DNA of 64,000 bases from Lepidurus packardi (Eukaryota > Arthropoda > Branchiopoda > Notostraca > Triopsidae): positions 186,001 to 250,000 of the forward strand of contig JAKZAN010000059.1 in assembly GCA_023053545.1 (NCBI GenBank), read 5' to 3'. A program made the position numbers and the translations under genes. The first letter of the stretch is position 1; each line of letters begins with the position of its first letter. Below the pieces are notes generated by a model. The model was not told where the DNA came from and ran no database searches. It saw only the letters and a program-made list of their open reading frames with translations. Of the stretch, positions 26,401 through 40,716 are shown in pieces.

Positions 26401-27300
26401 CTTATTGAATTAATTCCTTACGGACTGAATTAATTCCTTAATTAATTCCTTACGGACTGAATTAATTTCATACGGACTGAATTAATTTATTACGGACTTA
26501 ATTAATCCATTACGGACTGAACTAATTCCTTACGTACTGAACTTATTCCTTACGGACTTAATTAATTCCTTACGGATTTAATTAACTCCTTACGGACTTA
26601 ATTAATTGTTTACGGACTAAATTAATTCCTTACGTGCTTAATTAATTCCTTACGGTCTGAATTAATTCCGTACGGATTTAATTAATTCCTTACGGACTGA
26701 ATTAATTCCTTACGGACTGAATTAATTCATTATGGACTGGATTAATACCTTAATTAATTCCTTACGGACTGAATTAATTTCATACGGACTGAATTAATTC
26801 ATTACGGACTTAATTAATCCATTACGGACTTAATTAATTCCTTACGTACTGAACTTATTCCTTACGGACTGAATTAATTCCTTACGGACTGAATTAATTC
26901 CTTACGGACAGAATTAATTCCTTACGGACTGAATTATTTCCTTACGGACTGAATTAATTCTTTAGGATTGATTGAATTCCTTACGGACTGAATTAATTCC
27001 TTAATTAATTCCTTACGGACTGAAATAATTTCATACGGACTGAATTAATTCATTACGGACTTAATTAATCCATTACGGACTGAATTAATTCCTTACGGAC
27101 TGAATTAATTCTTGAGGATTGATTGAATTCCGTTCTTACTGAATTAATTACTTACGGACTGAAATAATTTCATACGGACTGAATTAATTCCTTACGGACT
27201 GAATTAATTCCTTACGGACTGAATTAATTCCTTACGGACTGAATTAATTCCTTACGGACTGAATTAATTCCTTACGGACTGAATTAATTCCATACGGACT
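23325..27300 (+). repeat. Tandem duplication, 1,986/1,987-bp unit, 2 copies
   Basis: Copy 1 is about 23,325-25,311 and copy 2 about 25,311-27,300. The rare CTTTAATATTG unit (23,675 and 25,661) and the CTTACTGACTG unit fix the offset at 1,986. Copy 1 has a 1-bp deletion (GAATCC for GAATTCC at about 24,990), after which the offset is 1,987. The unit is 101 monomers (2,020) minus nine 19-bp units and three 12-bp units, or 1,987, minus 1 for the deletion. The match is otherwise near perfect by eye. Confidence 0.85.
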
Positions 27301-28860
27301 GAATTAATTCCTTACGGACTCAATTAATTCCTTACGGACTGAATTAATTCCTTACGGACTGAATTAATTCCTTACGGACTGAATTATTTCCTTACGGACT
27401 GAATTAACTCTGAAGGATTGATTGAATTCCATTCTTACTGAATTAATTCCTTACGGACTGAATTAATTCTTTAGGATTGATTGAATTCCATTCTTACTGA
27501 ATTAATTCCTTACGGACTGAATAATTTCCTTACGGATTGAATTAATTCTTTAGGATTGATTGAATTCCTTTCTTACTGAATTAATTCCTTACGGACTGAA
27601 TTAATTCCGTAATTAATTCCTTACGGACTGAATTAATTTCATACGGACTAAATTAATTCATTACGGACTTAATTAATCCATTTCGGACTGAATTAATTCC
27701 TTACGTAATGAACTTATTCCTTACGGACTGAATTAATTCCTTACGGACTGAATGAATTCCTTACGGACTGATTTAATTTCATACGGACTGAATTAATTCC
27801 TTACGGACTTAATTAATCCATTACGGACTGAATTAATTCCTTACGGACTGAATTATTACATTACGGACTGAAATAATTCCTTACGGACTGAATTAATTCC
27901 TTACGGACTGAATTAATTCCTTACGGACTGAATTAATTCCTTACGGACTGAATTAGTTCCTCACGGACTGAATTAATTATTTAGGATTGATTGAATTCCT
28001 TTCTTACTGAATTAATTCCTTACGGACTGAATGAATTCCTTACGGACTGAATGAATTCCTTACGGACTGATTTAATTTCATACGGACTGAATTAATACCT
28101 TACGGACTGAATTAAATCCTTACGGACCGAATTAATTCCTTACGGACTGAATTAATTCCTTACGGACTGAATTAATTCCTTGCGGACTGAATTAATTCCT
28201 TACGGACTGAATAAATTCCTTAGGATTGATTGAATTCCTTTCTTACTGAATTAATTCCTTACGGACTGAATGAATTCCTTACGGACTTAATTAATCCATT
28301 ACGGACTGAATTAATTCCCTACGGACTGAATTATTACATTACGGACTGAATTAATTCCTTACGGACAGAATTAATTCCTTACGGACTGAATTAATTCCTT
28401 ACGGACTGAATTATTTCCCTACGGACTGAATTAATTCTTTAGGATTGATTGAATTCCTTTCTTACTGAATTAATTCCTTACGGAGTGAATTAATTCCTTA
28501 CGGACTGAATTAATTCCTCAAGGACTGAATTATTTCCTTACGGACTGAATTAATTCTTTAGGATTGATTGAATTCCGTTCTTACTGAATTAATTCGTTAC
28601 GGACTGAATTAATTCCTTAATTAATTCCTTACGGACTGAATTAATTTCATACGGACTGAATTAATTCATTACGGACTTAATTAATCCATTACGGACTGAA
28701 TTAATACCTTACGGACTGAATTAGTTCCTCACGGACTGAATTAATTCTTTAGGATTGATTGAATTACTTTCTTACTGAATTAATTCCTTACGGACTGAAT
28801 GAATTCCCTACGGACTGAATTAATTCCTTACGTACTGAACTTATTCCTTACGGACTGAAT
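26220..28860 (+). repeat. 2.7-kb dispersed block, copy 2
   Basis: Partner of 20,770-23,470. It overlaps the end of the second 1,986-bp copy, so the distance of 5.4 kb partly reflects that later duplication. It has CCGTAATTAATT for CCTTAATTAATT at about 27,607 and several CCCTACGG changes that the first copy lacks. Confidence 0.75.
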
Positions 28861-29622
28861 TAATTCCTTACGGACTGAATTATTACATTACGGACTGAAT
28901 TAAATCCTTACGGACAGGATTAATTCCTTACGGACTGAATTAATTCCTTACGGACTGAATTAATTTCTTACGGACTGAATTAATTCCTTACGGACTGAAT
29001 TATTTCCTTACGGACTGAATTAATTCTTTAGGATTGATTGAATTCCTTTCTTACTGAATTAATTCCTTACGGACTGAATTAATTCCTTACGGACTGAATT
29101 AATTCTTTAGGATTGATTGATTTCCATTCTTACTGAATTAATTCCTTACGGACTGAATTAATTCTTTAGGATTGATTGAATTCCATTCTTACTGAATTAA
29201 TTCCTTACGGACTGAATTAATTCCTTACGGACTGAATTAATTTCATACGGACTGAATTAATTCATTACGGACTTAATTAATCCATTACGGACTGAATTTA
29301 TTCCTTACGTACTGAACTTATTCCTTACGGACTGAATTAATTATTTACGGACTGAATTAATTCCTTACGGACTGAATTAATACCTTACGGACTGAATTAA
29401 ATCCTTACGGACTGAATTAATTCCTTACGGACCTAATTAATTCCTTACGGACGGACTTAATTCTTTACGGACTTAATTAATTCCTTACGGACTTAATTAA
29501 TTCCTTACGTGCTTAATTAATTCCTTACGGTCTGACTTAATTCCGTACGGATTTAATTAATACCTTACAGACTGAATTAATTCCTTACGGACTGAATTAA
29601 TTCATTATGGACTTAATTAATT

Positions 29623-29650
29623 CCGTAAGGAATAAATGAATTAATTACGG
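29623..29650. repeat. Inversion scar with 6-bp stem
   Basis: CCGTAAGGAATAAATGAA followed by TTAATTACGG, with the CATTATGG flank on the left, as at 1,964. It is the first copy after a gap of more than 12 kb following the full inversion at 17.0 kb. Confidence 0.85.
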
Positions 29651-32194
29651 ACTGAAATAATTCCTTACGGACTGAATTAATTCCTTACGGACTGAATTAA
29701 TTCCTTACGTACTGAACTTATTCCTTACGGACTGAATTAATTCCTTACGGACTGAATTAATTCCTTACGGACTGAATTATTACATTACGGACTGAATTAA
29801 ATCCTTACGGACTGAATTAATTCCTTACGGACTGAATTAATTCCTTACGGACTGAATTAATTCCTTACGGACTGAATTAATTCCTTACGGACTGAATTAA
29901 TTCCTTACGGATTTAATTAATTCCTTACAGAGTGAATTATTTCCTTACGGACTGAATTAATTCTTTTGGATTGATTGAATTCCGTTCTTACTGAATTAAT
30001 TCCTTACGGACTGAATTAATTCCTTAATTAATTCCTTACGGACTGAATTAATTCCTTACGGACTGAATTATTACATTACGGACTGAATTAAATCCTTACG
30101 GACAGGATTAATTCCTTACGGACTGAATTATTTCCTTACGGACTTAATTAATTCCTTACGGACTGAATTAATTCCTTACGGACTGAATTAATTCCTTACG
30201 GACTGAATTATTTCCTTACGGACTGAATTAATTCCTTACGGACTGAATTAATACCTTACGGACTGAATTAATTCCTTACGGACTTAATTAATCCATTACG
30301 GACTGAATTAATTCCTTACGTACTGAACTTATTCCTTACGGCCTGAATTAATTCCTTACGGACTGAATTAATACCTTACGGACTGAATTAAATCCTTACG
30401 GACAGAATTAATTCCTTACGGACTGAATTAATTCCTTACGGACTTAATTAATTCCTTACGGACTGAATTATTTCCTTACGGACTGAATTAATTCTTTAGG
30501 ATTGATTGATTTCCATTCTTACTGAATTAATTCCTTACGGACTGAATTAATTCTTTAGGATTGATTGAATTCCATTCTTACTGAATTAATTCCTTACGGA
30601 CTGAATTAATTTCTTACGGACTGAATTAATTTCATACGGACTGAATTAATTCATTACGGACTTAATTAATCCATTACGGACTGTATTTATTCCTTACGTA
30701 CTGAACTTATTCCTTACGGACTGAATTAATTAATTACGGACTTAATTAATTCTTTAGGATTGATTGAATTCCTTTCTTACTGAATTAATTCCTTACGGAC
30801 TCAATTAATTCCTTACGGTCTGAATTAATTCCTTACGGATTTAATTAATTCCTTACGGACTGAATTAATTCCTTACGGACTGAATTAATTCCTTACGGAC
30901 TGAATTAATTCCTTACGGACTGAATTAATTCCTTTCGGACTGAATTAATTCCTTAAGGACTGAATTATTTCCTTACGGACTGAATTAATTCTTTAGGATT
31001 GATTGAATTCCGTTCTTACTGAATTAATTCCTTACGGACTGAATTAATTCCTTAATTAATTCCTTACGGACTGAATTAATTCATTACGGACTTAATTAAG
31101 CCATTACGGAATTAATTAATTCCTTACGTACTGAACTTATTCCTTACGGACTGAATTAATTCCTTACGGACTGAATTAATTCCTTACGGACTGAATTAAA
31201 TCCTTACGGACCGAATTAATTCCTTACGGACTGAATTAATTCCTTACGGACTTAATTAATACCTTACGGACTGAATTAATTCCTTACGGACTGAATTAAT
31301 TCCCTACGGACTGAATTAATTCCTTACGGACTGAATTAATTCCTTACGGATTGAATTATTTCCTTACGGACTGAATTAATTCCTTACGGACTGAATTAAT
31401 ACCTTACGGACTGAATTAATTCCTTACGGACTGAATTAATTCCTTACGGACTGAATTAATTCCTTACGGACTGAATTAATTCTTTAGGATTGATTGATTT
31501 CCATTCTTACTGAATTAATTCCTTACGGACTGAATTAATTCTTTAGGATTGATTGAATTCCATTCTTACTGAATTAATTCCTTACGGACTGAATTAATTC
31601 CTTACGGACTGAATTAATTTCATACGGACTGAATTAATTCATTACGGACTTAATTAATCCATTACGGACTGAATTTTTTCCTTACGTACTGAACTTATTT
31701 CTTACGGACTGAATTAATTCCTTACGGACTGAATTAATTCCTTACGGATTTAATTAATTCCTTACGGAATGAATTAATTCCTTACGGACTGAATTAATTC
31801 CTTACGGACTGAATTAATTCCTTACGGACTGAATTAATTCCTTACGGACTGAATTAATTCCTTACGGATTTAATTAATTCCTTACGGACTGAATTAATTC
31901 CTTACGGACTGAATTAATTCCTTACGGACTGAATTAATTCCTTACGGACTGAATTAATTCCTTTCGGACTGAATTAATTCCTTAAGGACTGAATTATTTC
32001 CTTACGGACTGAATTAATTCTTTAGGATTGATTGAATTCCGTTCTTACTGAATTAATTCGTTACGGACTGAATTAATTTCATACGGACTGAATTAATTCA
32101 TTACGGACTTAATTAATCCATTACGGACTTAATTAATTCCTTACGTACTGAACTTATTCCTTACGGACTGAATTAATTCCTTACTAACTGAATT

Positions 32195-34095
32195 AATTCC
32201 TTACTGGCTGAATTAATACCTTACGGACTGAATTAGGTCCTTACGGAACGAATTAATTCCTTACGGACTTAATTAATTCCTTACGGACTGAATTAATTCC
32301 TTACGGACTGAATTAATACCTTACGGACTGAATTAGTTCCTCACGGACTGAATTAATTCTTTAGGATTGATTGAATTACTTTCTTACTGAATTAATTCCT
32401 TACGGACTGAATGAATTCCCTACGGACTGAATTAATTCCTTACGTACTGAACTTATTCCTTACGGACTGAATTAATTCCTTACGGACTGAATTAATTCCT
32501 TACGGACTGAATTATTACATTACGGACTGAATTAAATCCTTACGGACCGAATTAATTCTTTACGGACTGAATTAATTCCTTACGGACTTAATTAATTCGT
32601 TACGGACTGAATTAATTTCTTACGGACTGAATTAATTCCTTACGGACTGAATTAGTTCCTCACGGACTGAATTAATTCTTTAGGATTGATTGAATTACTT
32701 TCTTACTGAATTAATTCCTTACGGACTGAATGAATTCCCTACGGACTGAATTAATTTCAAACGGACTGAATTAATTCCTTACGGACCTAATTAATCCATT
32801 ACGGACTGAATTAATTCCTTACGTACTGAACTTATTCCTTACGGACTGAATTAATTCCTTACGGACTGAATTATTACATTACGGACTGAATTAAATCCTT
32901 ACGGACAGGATTAATTCCTTACGGACTGAATTAATTCCTTACGGACTTAACTAATTCCTTACGGACTGAATTAATTCCTTGCGGACTGAATTAATTCCTT
33001 ACGGACTGAATTATTTCCTTACGGACTGAATTAATTCTTTAGGATTGATTGAATTCCTTTCTTACTGAATTAATTCCTTACGGACTGAATTAATTCCTTA
33101 CGGACTGAATTAATTCCTTACGGACTGAATTAATTCCTTACTGGCTGAATTAATACCTTACGGACTGAATTAAGTCCTTACGGAACGAATTAATTCCTTA
33201 CGGACTGAATTAATTCCTTACGGACTTAATTAATTCCTTACGGACTGAATTAATTCCTTACGGACTGAATTAATACCTTACGGACTGAATTAGTTCCTCA
33301 CGGACTGAATTAATTCTTTAGGATTGATTGAATTACTTTCTTACTGAATTAATTCCTTACGGACTGAATGAATTCCCTACGGACTGAATTAATTCCTTAC
33401 GTACTGAACTTATTCCTTACGGACTGAATTAATTCCTTACGGACTGAATTAATTCCTTACGGACTGAATTATTACATTACGGACTGAATTAAATCCTTAC
33501 GGACCGAATTAATTCCTTACGGACTGAATTAATTCCTTACGGACTTAATTAATTCGTTACGGACTGAATTAATTTCTTACGGACTGAATTAATTCCTTAC
33601 GGACTGAATTAGTTCCTCACGGACTGAATTAATTCTTTAGGATTGATTGAATTACTTTCTTACTGAATTAATTCCTTACGGACTGAATGAATTCCCTACG
33701 GACTGAATTAATTTCAAACGGACTGAATTAATTCCTTACGGACCTAATTAATCCATTACGGACTGAATTAATTCCTTACGTACTGAACTTATTCCTTACG
33801 GACTGAATTAATTCCTTACGGACTGAATTATTACATTACGGACTGAATTAAATCCTTACGGACAGGATTAATTCCTTACGGACTGAATTAATTCCTTACG
33901 GACTTAACTAATTCCTTACGGACTGAATTAATTCCTTGCGGACTGAATTAATTCCTTACGGACTGAATTATTTCCTTACGGACTGAATTAATTCTTTAGG
34001 ATTGATTGAATTCCTTTCTTACTGAATTAATTCCTTACGGACTGAATTAATTCCTTACGGACTGAATTAATTCCTTACGGACTGAATTAATTCTT
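32195..34095 (+). repeat. Tandem duplication, 957-bp unit, 2 copies
   Basis: The marker TTACTGGCTG lies at 32,201 and 33,138 (offset 937). Just after it the second copy has one extra monomer, so the offset becomes 957 for the rest. 957 equals 48 monomers (960) minus three 19-bp units. A third copy begins at 37,378. Rare shared changes are GGAACG, TTCGTTACGG and TTGCGGACTG. Confidence 0.8.
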
Positions 34096-34610
34096 TAGGA
34101 TTGATTGATTTCCATTCTTACTGAATTAATTCCTTACGGACTGAATTAATTCTTTAGGATTGATTGAATTCCATTCTTACTGAATTAATTATTTACGGAC
34201 TGAATTAATTCCTTACGGACTGAATTAATTTCATACGGACTGAATTAATTCATTACGGACTTAATTAATCCATTACGGACTGAATTTATTCCTTACGTAC
34301 TGAACTTATTCCTTACGGACTGAATTAATTCCTTACGGACTGAATTAATTCCTTACGGACTGAATTAATACCTTACGGACTGAATTAAATCCTTACGGAC
34401 TGAATTAATTCCTTACGGACCTAATTAATTCCTTACGGACGGACTTAATTCTTTACGGACTTAATTAATTCCTTACGGACTTAATTAATTCCTTACGTGC
34501 TTAATTAATTCCTTACGGTCTGAATTAATTCCGTACGGATTTAATTAATACCTTACAGACTGAATTGATTCCTTACGGACTGAATTAATTCATAATGGAC
34601 TTAATTAATT

Positions 34611-34638
34611 CCGTAAGGAATACATGAATTAATTACGG
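34611..34638. repeat. Inversion scar, variant loop
   Basis: Same arms, but the loop reads AATACATG in place of AATAAATG, and the left flank reads CATAATGG in place of CATTATGG. Confidence 0.85.
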
Positions 34639-35659
34639 ACTGAAATAATTCCTTACGGACTGAATTAATTCCTTACGGACTGAATTAATTCCTTACGGAC
34701 TGAATTAATTCCTTACGGACTGAATTAATTCCTTACGGATTTAATTAATTCCTTACAGAGTGAATTATTTCCTTACGGACTGAATTAATTCTTTAGGATT
34801 GATTGAATTCCGTTCTTACTGAATTAATTCCTTACGGACTGAATTAATTCCTTAATTAATTCCTTACGGACTGAATTAATTCCTTACGGACTGAATTATT
34901 ACATTACGGACTGAATTAAATCCTTACGGACAGGATTAATTCCTTACGGACTGAATTAATTCCTTACGGACTTAATTAATTCCTTACGGACTGAATTAAT
35001 TGCTTACGGACTGAATTAATTCCTTACGGACTGAATTATTTCCTTACGGACTGAATTAATTCTTTAGGATTGATTGATTTCCATTCTTACTGAATTAATT
35101 CCTTACGGACTGAATTAATTCTTTAGGATTGATTGAATTCCATTCTTACTGAATTAATTCCTTACGGACTGAATTAATTCCTTACGGACTGAATTAATTT
35201 CATACGGACTGAATTAATTCATTACGGACTTAATTAATCCATTACGTACTGAACTTATTTCTTACGGACTGAATTAATTCCCTACGGACTGAATTAATTC
35301 CTTACGGACTGAATTAATACCTTACGGACTGAATTAAATCCTTACGGACTGAATTAATTCCTTACGGACTTAATTAATTCCTTATGGACTTAATTAATTC
35401 CTTACGGACTTAATTAATTCCTTACGGACTAAATTAATTCCTTACGGACTGAATTAATTCATTACGGACTGAATTAATTCCTTACGGACCTAATTAATTC
35501 CTTACGGACGGACTTAATTATTTACGGACTTAATTAATTCCTTACGTGCTTAATTTATTCCTTACGGTCTGAATTAATTCCGTACGGATTTAATTAATAC
35601 CTTACGGACTGAATTAATTCCTTACGGACTGAATTAATTCATTATGGACTTAATTAATT

Positions 35660-35687
35660 CCGTAAGGAATAAATGAATTAATTACGG
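35660..35687. repeat. Inversion scar
   Basis: Standard form with the CATTATGGACTTAATT left flank and ACTGAAATAATT right flank. Confidence 0.85.
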
Positions 35688-38600
35688 ACTGAAATAATTC
35701 CTTACGGACTGAATTAATTCCTTACGGACTGAATTAATTCCTTACGGACTGAATTAATTCCTTACGGATTTAATTAATTCCTTACAGAGTGAATTATTTC
35801 CTTACGGACTGAATTAATTCTTTAGGATTGATTGAATTCCGTTCTTACTGAATTAATTCCTTACGGACTGAATTAATTCCTTAATTAATTCCTTACGGAC
35901 TGAATTAATTCCTTACGGACTGAATTATTACATTACGGACTGAATTAAATCCTTACGGACAGGATTAATTCCTTACGGACTGAATTAATTCCTTACGGAC
36001 TTAATAATTCCTTACGGACTGAATTAATTCCTTACGGACTGAATTAATTCCTCACGGACTGAATTATTTCCTTACGGACTGAATTAATTCCTTACGGACT
36101 GAATTAATACCTTACGGACTGAATTAATTCCTTACGGACAGAATTAATTCCTTACGGACTTAATTAATTCCTTACGGACTGAATTATTTCCTTACGGACT
36201 GAATTAATTCTTTAGGATTGATTGATTTCCATTCTTACTGAATTAATTCCTTACGGACTGAATTAAATCTTTAGGATTGATTGAATTCCATTCTTACTGA
36301 ATTAATTCCTTACGGACTGAATTAATTTCTTACGGACTGAATTAATTTCATACGGACTGAATTAATTCATTACGGACTTAATTAATCCATTACGGACTGA
36401 ATTTATTCCTTACGTACTGAACTTATTCCTTACGGACTGAATTAATTAATTACGGACTGAATTAATTCTTTAGGATTGATTGAATTCCTTTCTTATTGAA
36501 TTAATTCCTTACGGACTCAATTAATTCCTTACGGTCTGAATTAAGTCCTTACGGATTTAATTAATTCCTTACGGACTGAATTAATTCCTTACGGACTGAA
36601 TTAATTCCTTACGGACTGAATTAATTCCTTACGGACTGAATAAATTCCTTTCGGACTGAATTAATTCCTTAAGGACTGAATTATTTCCTTACGGACTGAA
36701 TTAATTCTTTAGGATTGATTGAATTCCGTTCTTACTGAATTAATTCCTTACGGACTGAATTAATTCCTTAATTAATTCCTTACGGACTGAATTAATTTCA
36801 TACGGACTGAATTAATTCATTACGGACTTAATTAAGCAATTACGGACTTAATTAATTCCTTACGTACTGAACTTATTCCTTACGGACTGAATTAATTCCT
36901 TACGGACTGAATTAATTCCTTACGGACTGAATTAAATCCTTACGGACCGAATTAATTCCTTACGGACTGAATTAATTAATTACGGACTTAATTAATACCT
37001 TACGGACTGAATTAATTCCTTACGGACTGAATTAATTCCTTACGGACTGAATTAATTCCTTACGGACTGAATTAATTCCTTACGGATTTAATTAATTCCT
37101 TACGGACTGAATTAATTCCTTACGGACTGAATTAATTCCTTACAGACTGAATTAATTCCTTACGGATTTAATTAATTCCTTACGGACTGAGTTAATTCCT
37201 TACGGACTGAATTAATTCCTTACGGACTGAATTAATTCCTTACGGACTGAATTAATTCCTTTCGGACTGAATTAATTCCTTAAGGACTGAATTATTTCCT
37301 TACGGACTGAATTAATTCTTTAGGATTGATTGAATTCCGTTCTTACTGAATTAATTCCTTACGGACTGAATTAATTCCTTACTGGCTGAATTAATACCTT
37401 ACGGACTGAATTAAATCCTTACGGAACGAATTAATTCCTTACGGACTGAATTAATTCCTTACGGACTTAATTAATTCCTTACGGACTGAATTAATTCCTT
37501 ACGGACTGAATTAATACCTTACGGACTGAATTAGTTCCTCACGGACTGAATTAATTCTTTAGGATTGATTGAATTACTTTCTTACTGAATTAATTCCTTA
37601 CGGACTGAATGAATTACCTACGGACTGAATTAATTCCTTACGTACTGAACTTATTCCTTACGGACTGAATTAATTCCTTACGGACTGAATTAATTCCTTA
37701 CGGACTGAATTATTACATTACGGACTGAATTAAATCCTTACGGACCGAATTAATTCCTTACGGACTGAATTAATTCCTTACGGACTTAATTAATTCGTTA
37801 CGGACTGAATTAATTTCTTACGGACTGAATTAATTCCTTACGGACTGAATTAGTTCCTCACGGACTGAATTAATTCTTTAGGATTGATTGAATTACTTTC
37901 TTACTGAATTAATTCCTTACGGACTGAATGAATTCCCTACGGACTGAATTAATTTCAAACGGACTGAATTAATTCCTTACGGACCTAATTAATCCATTAC
38001 GGACTGAATTAATTCCTTACGTACTGAACTTATTCCTTACGGACTGAATTAATTCCTTACGGACTGAATTAATTCCTTACGGACTGAATTATTACATTAC
38101 GGACTGAATTAAATCCTTACGGACAGGATTAATTCCTTACGGACTGAATTAATTCCTTACGGACTTAATTAATTCCTTACGGACTGAATTAATTCCTTAC
38201 GGACTGAATTAATTCCTTACGGACTGAATTATTTCCTTACGGACTGAATTAATTCTTTAGGATTGATTGAATTCCATTCTTACTGAATTAATTCCTTACG
38301 GACTGAATTAATTCCTTACGGACTGAATTAATTCTTTAGGATTGATTGATTTCCATTCTTACTGAATTAATTCCTTACGGACTGAATTAATTCTTTAGGA
38401 TTGATTGAATTCCATTCTTACTGAATTAATTCCTTACGGACTGAATTAATTCCTTACGGACTGAATTAATTTCATACAGACTGAATTAATTCATTACGGA
38501 CTTAATTTATCCATTACGGACTGAATTTATTCCTTACGTACTGAACTTTTTCCTTACGGACTGAATTAATTCCTTACGGACTGAATTAATTCCTTACGGA

Positions 38601-38851
38601 CTGAATTAATACCTTACGGACTGAATTAAATCCTTACGGACTGAATTAATTCCTTACGGACCTAATTAATTCCTTACGGACGGACTTAATTCTTTACGGA
38701 CTTAATTAATTCCTTACGGACTTAATTAATTCCTTACGTGCTTAATTAATTCCTTACGGTCTGAATTAATTCCGTACGGATTTAATTAATACCTTACAGA
38801 CTGAAATAATTCCTTACGGACTGAATTAATTCATTATGGATTTAATTAATT

Positions 38852-38878
38852 CCGTAGGAATAAATGAATTAATTACGG
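38852..38878. repeat. Inversion scar with 1-bp deletion in the stem
   Basis: Reads CCGTAGG in place of CCGTAAGG, so one stem base is lost. The left flank is CATTATGGATTT. This deletion dates the 1,838-bp duplication as later. Confidence 0.85.
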
Positions 38879-39839
38879 ACTGAAATAATTCCTTACGGAC
38901 TGAATTAATTCCTTACGGACTGAATTAATTCCTTACGGACTGAATTAATTCCTTACGGATTTAATTAATTCCTTACAGAGTGAATTATTTCCTTACGGAC
39001 TGAATTAATCCTTTAGGATTGATTGAATTCCGTTCTTACTGAATTAATTCCTTACGGACTGAATTAATTCCTTAACTAATTCCTTACGGACTGAATTAAT
39101 TCCTTACGGACTGAATTATTACATTACGGACTGAATTAAATCCTTACGGACAGGATTAATTCCTTACGGACTGAATTAATTTCTTACGGACTTAATTAAT
39201 TCCTTACGGACTGAATTAATTCCTTACGGACTGAATTAATTCCTTACGGACTGAATTATTTCCTTACGGACTGAATTAATTCTTTAGGATTGATTGAATT
39301 CCTTTCTTACTGAATTAATTCCTTACGGACTGAATTAATTCCTTACGGACTGAATTAATTCTTTAGGATTGATTGATTTCCATTCTTACTGAATTAATTC
39401 CTTACGGACTGAATTAATTTCATACGGACTGAATTAATTCATTACGGACTTAATTAATCCATTACGTACTGAACTTATTTCTTACGGACTGAATTAATTC
39501 CTTACGGACTGAATTAATTCCTTACGGACTGAATTAATACCTTACGGACTGAATTAATTCCTTACGGACTGAATTAATTCCTTACGGACTTAATTAATTC
39601 CTTACGGACTTAATTAATTCATTACGGACTGAATTAATTCCTTACGGACCTAATTAATTCCTTACGGACGGACTTAATTCTTTACGGACTTAATTAATTC
39701 CTTACGGACTTAATTAATTCCTTACGTGCTTAATTTATTCCTTACGGTCTGAATTAATTCCGTACGGATTTAATTAATACCTTACGGACTGAATTAATTC
39801 CTTACGGACTGAATTAATTCATTATGGACTTAATTAATT

Positions 39840-39867
39840 CCGTAAGGAATAAATGAATTAATTACGG
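39840..39867. repeat. Inversion scar
   Basis: Standard undeleted form within the same 1,838-bp unit, so that unit holds one deleted and one intact scar. Confidence 0.85.
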
Positions 39868-40689
39868 ACTGAAATAATTCCTTACGGACTGAAATAATTC
39901 CTTACGGATTTAATTAATTCCTTACAGAGTGAATTATTTCCTTACGGACTGAATTAATTCTTTAGGATTGATTGAATTCCGTTCTTACTGAATTAATTCC
40001 TTACGGACTGAATTAATTCCTTAATTAATTCCTTACGGACTGAATTAATTCCTTACGGACTGAATTATTACATTACGGACTGAATTAAATCCTTACGGAC
40101 AGGATTAATTCCTTACGGACTGAATTAATTCCTTACGGACTTAATTAATTCCTTACGGACTTAATTAATCCATTACGGACTGAATTAATTCCTTACGTAC
40201 TGAACTTATTCCTTACGGACTGAATTAATTCCTTACGGACTGAATTAATACCTTACGGACTGAATTAAATCCTTACGGACAGAATTAATTCCTTACGGAC
40301 TGAATTAATTCCTTACGGACTTAATTAATTCCTTACGGACTGAATTATTTCCTTACGGACTGAATTAATTCTTTAGGATTGATTGATTTCCATTCTTACT
40401 GAATTAATTCCTTACGGACTGAATTAATTCCTTACGGACTGAATTAATACCTTACGGACTGAATTAAATCCTTACGGACTGAATTAATTCCTTACGGACC
40501 TAATTAATTCCTTACGGACGGACTTAATTCTTTACGGACTTAATTAATTCCTTACGGACTTAATTAATTCCTTACGTGCTTAATTAATTCCTTACGGTCT
40601 GAATTAATTCCGTACGGATTTAATTAATACCTTACAGACTGAAATAATTCCTTACGGACTGAATTAATTCATTATGGATTTAATTAATT

Positions 40690-40716
40690 CCGTAGGAATA
40701 AATGAATTAATTACGG
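40690..40716. repeat. Inversion scar with the same 1-bp deletion
   Basis: Copy of the scar at 38,852 carried by the 1,838-bp duplication. Confidence 0.85.

Larger units (their letters stand above)
33130..36025 (+). repeat. 3-kb dispersed block, copy 1 (partner about 37,378-40,150)
   Basis: The TTACTGGCTG marker and the following sequence recur at offset 4,241 (33,138 and 37,379; the ATTGATTGATTT unit near 34,101 and 38,342). After a gain of about 80 bp in copy 2 and other indels the offset is 4,140 by about 35,760. The block carries the unit ACGGACGGACTTAATTCT, a 4-bp GGAC repeat within a 20-bp frame that appears seven times between 29.4 and 41.5 kb. Confidence 0.7.
37378..40150 (+). repeat. 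3-kb dispersed block, copy 2
   Basis: Partner of 33,130-36,025, beginning with the third copy of the 957-bp unit. It has a 1-bp deletion in its inversion scar (CCGTAGG at 38,852) that the first block lacks and that is inherited by the 1,838-bp duplication. Confidence 0.7.

Noticed and set aside
29445-29464. ACGGACGGACTT unit as a separate functional motif
   Set aside because: It keeps the 20-bp length and appears only within one family of copied blocks (29-41 kb), so it looks like a single slippage event spread by duplication.
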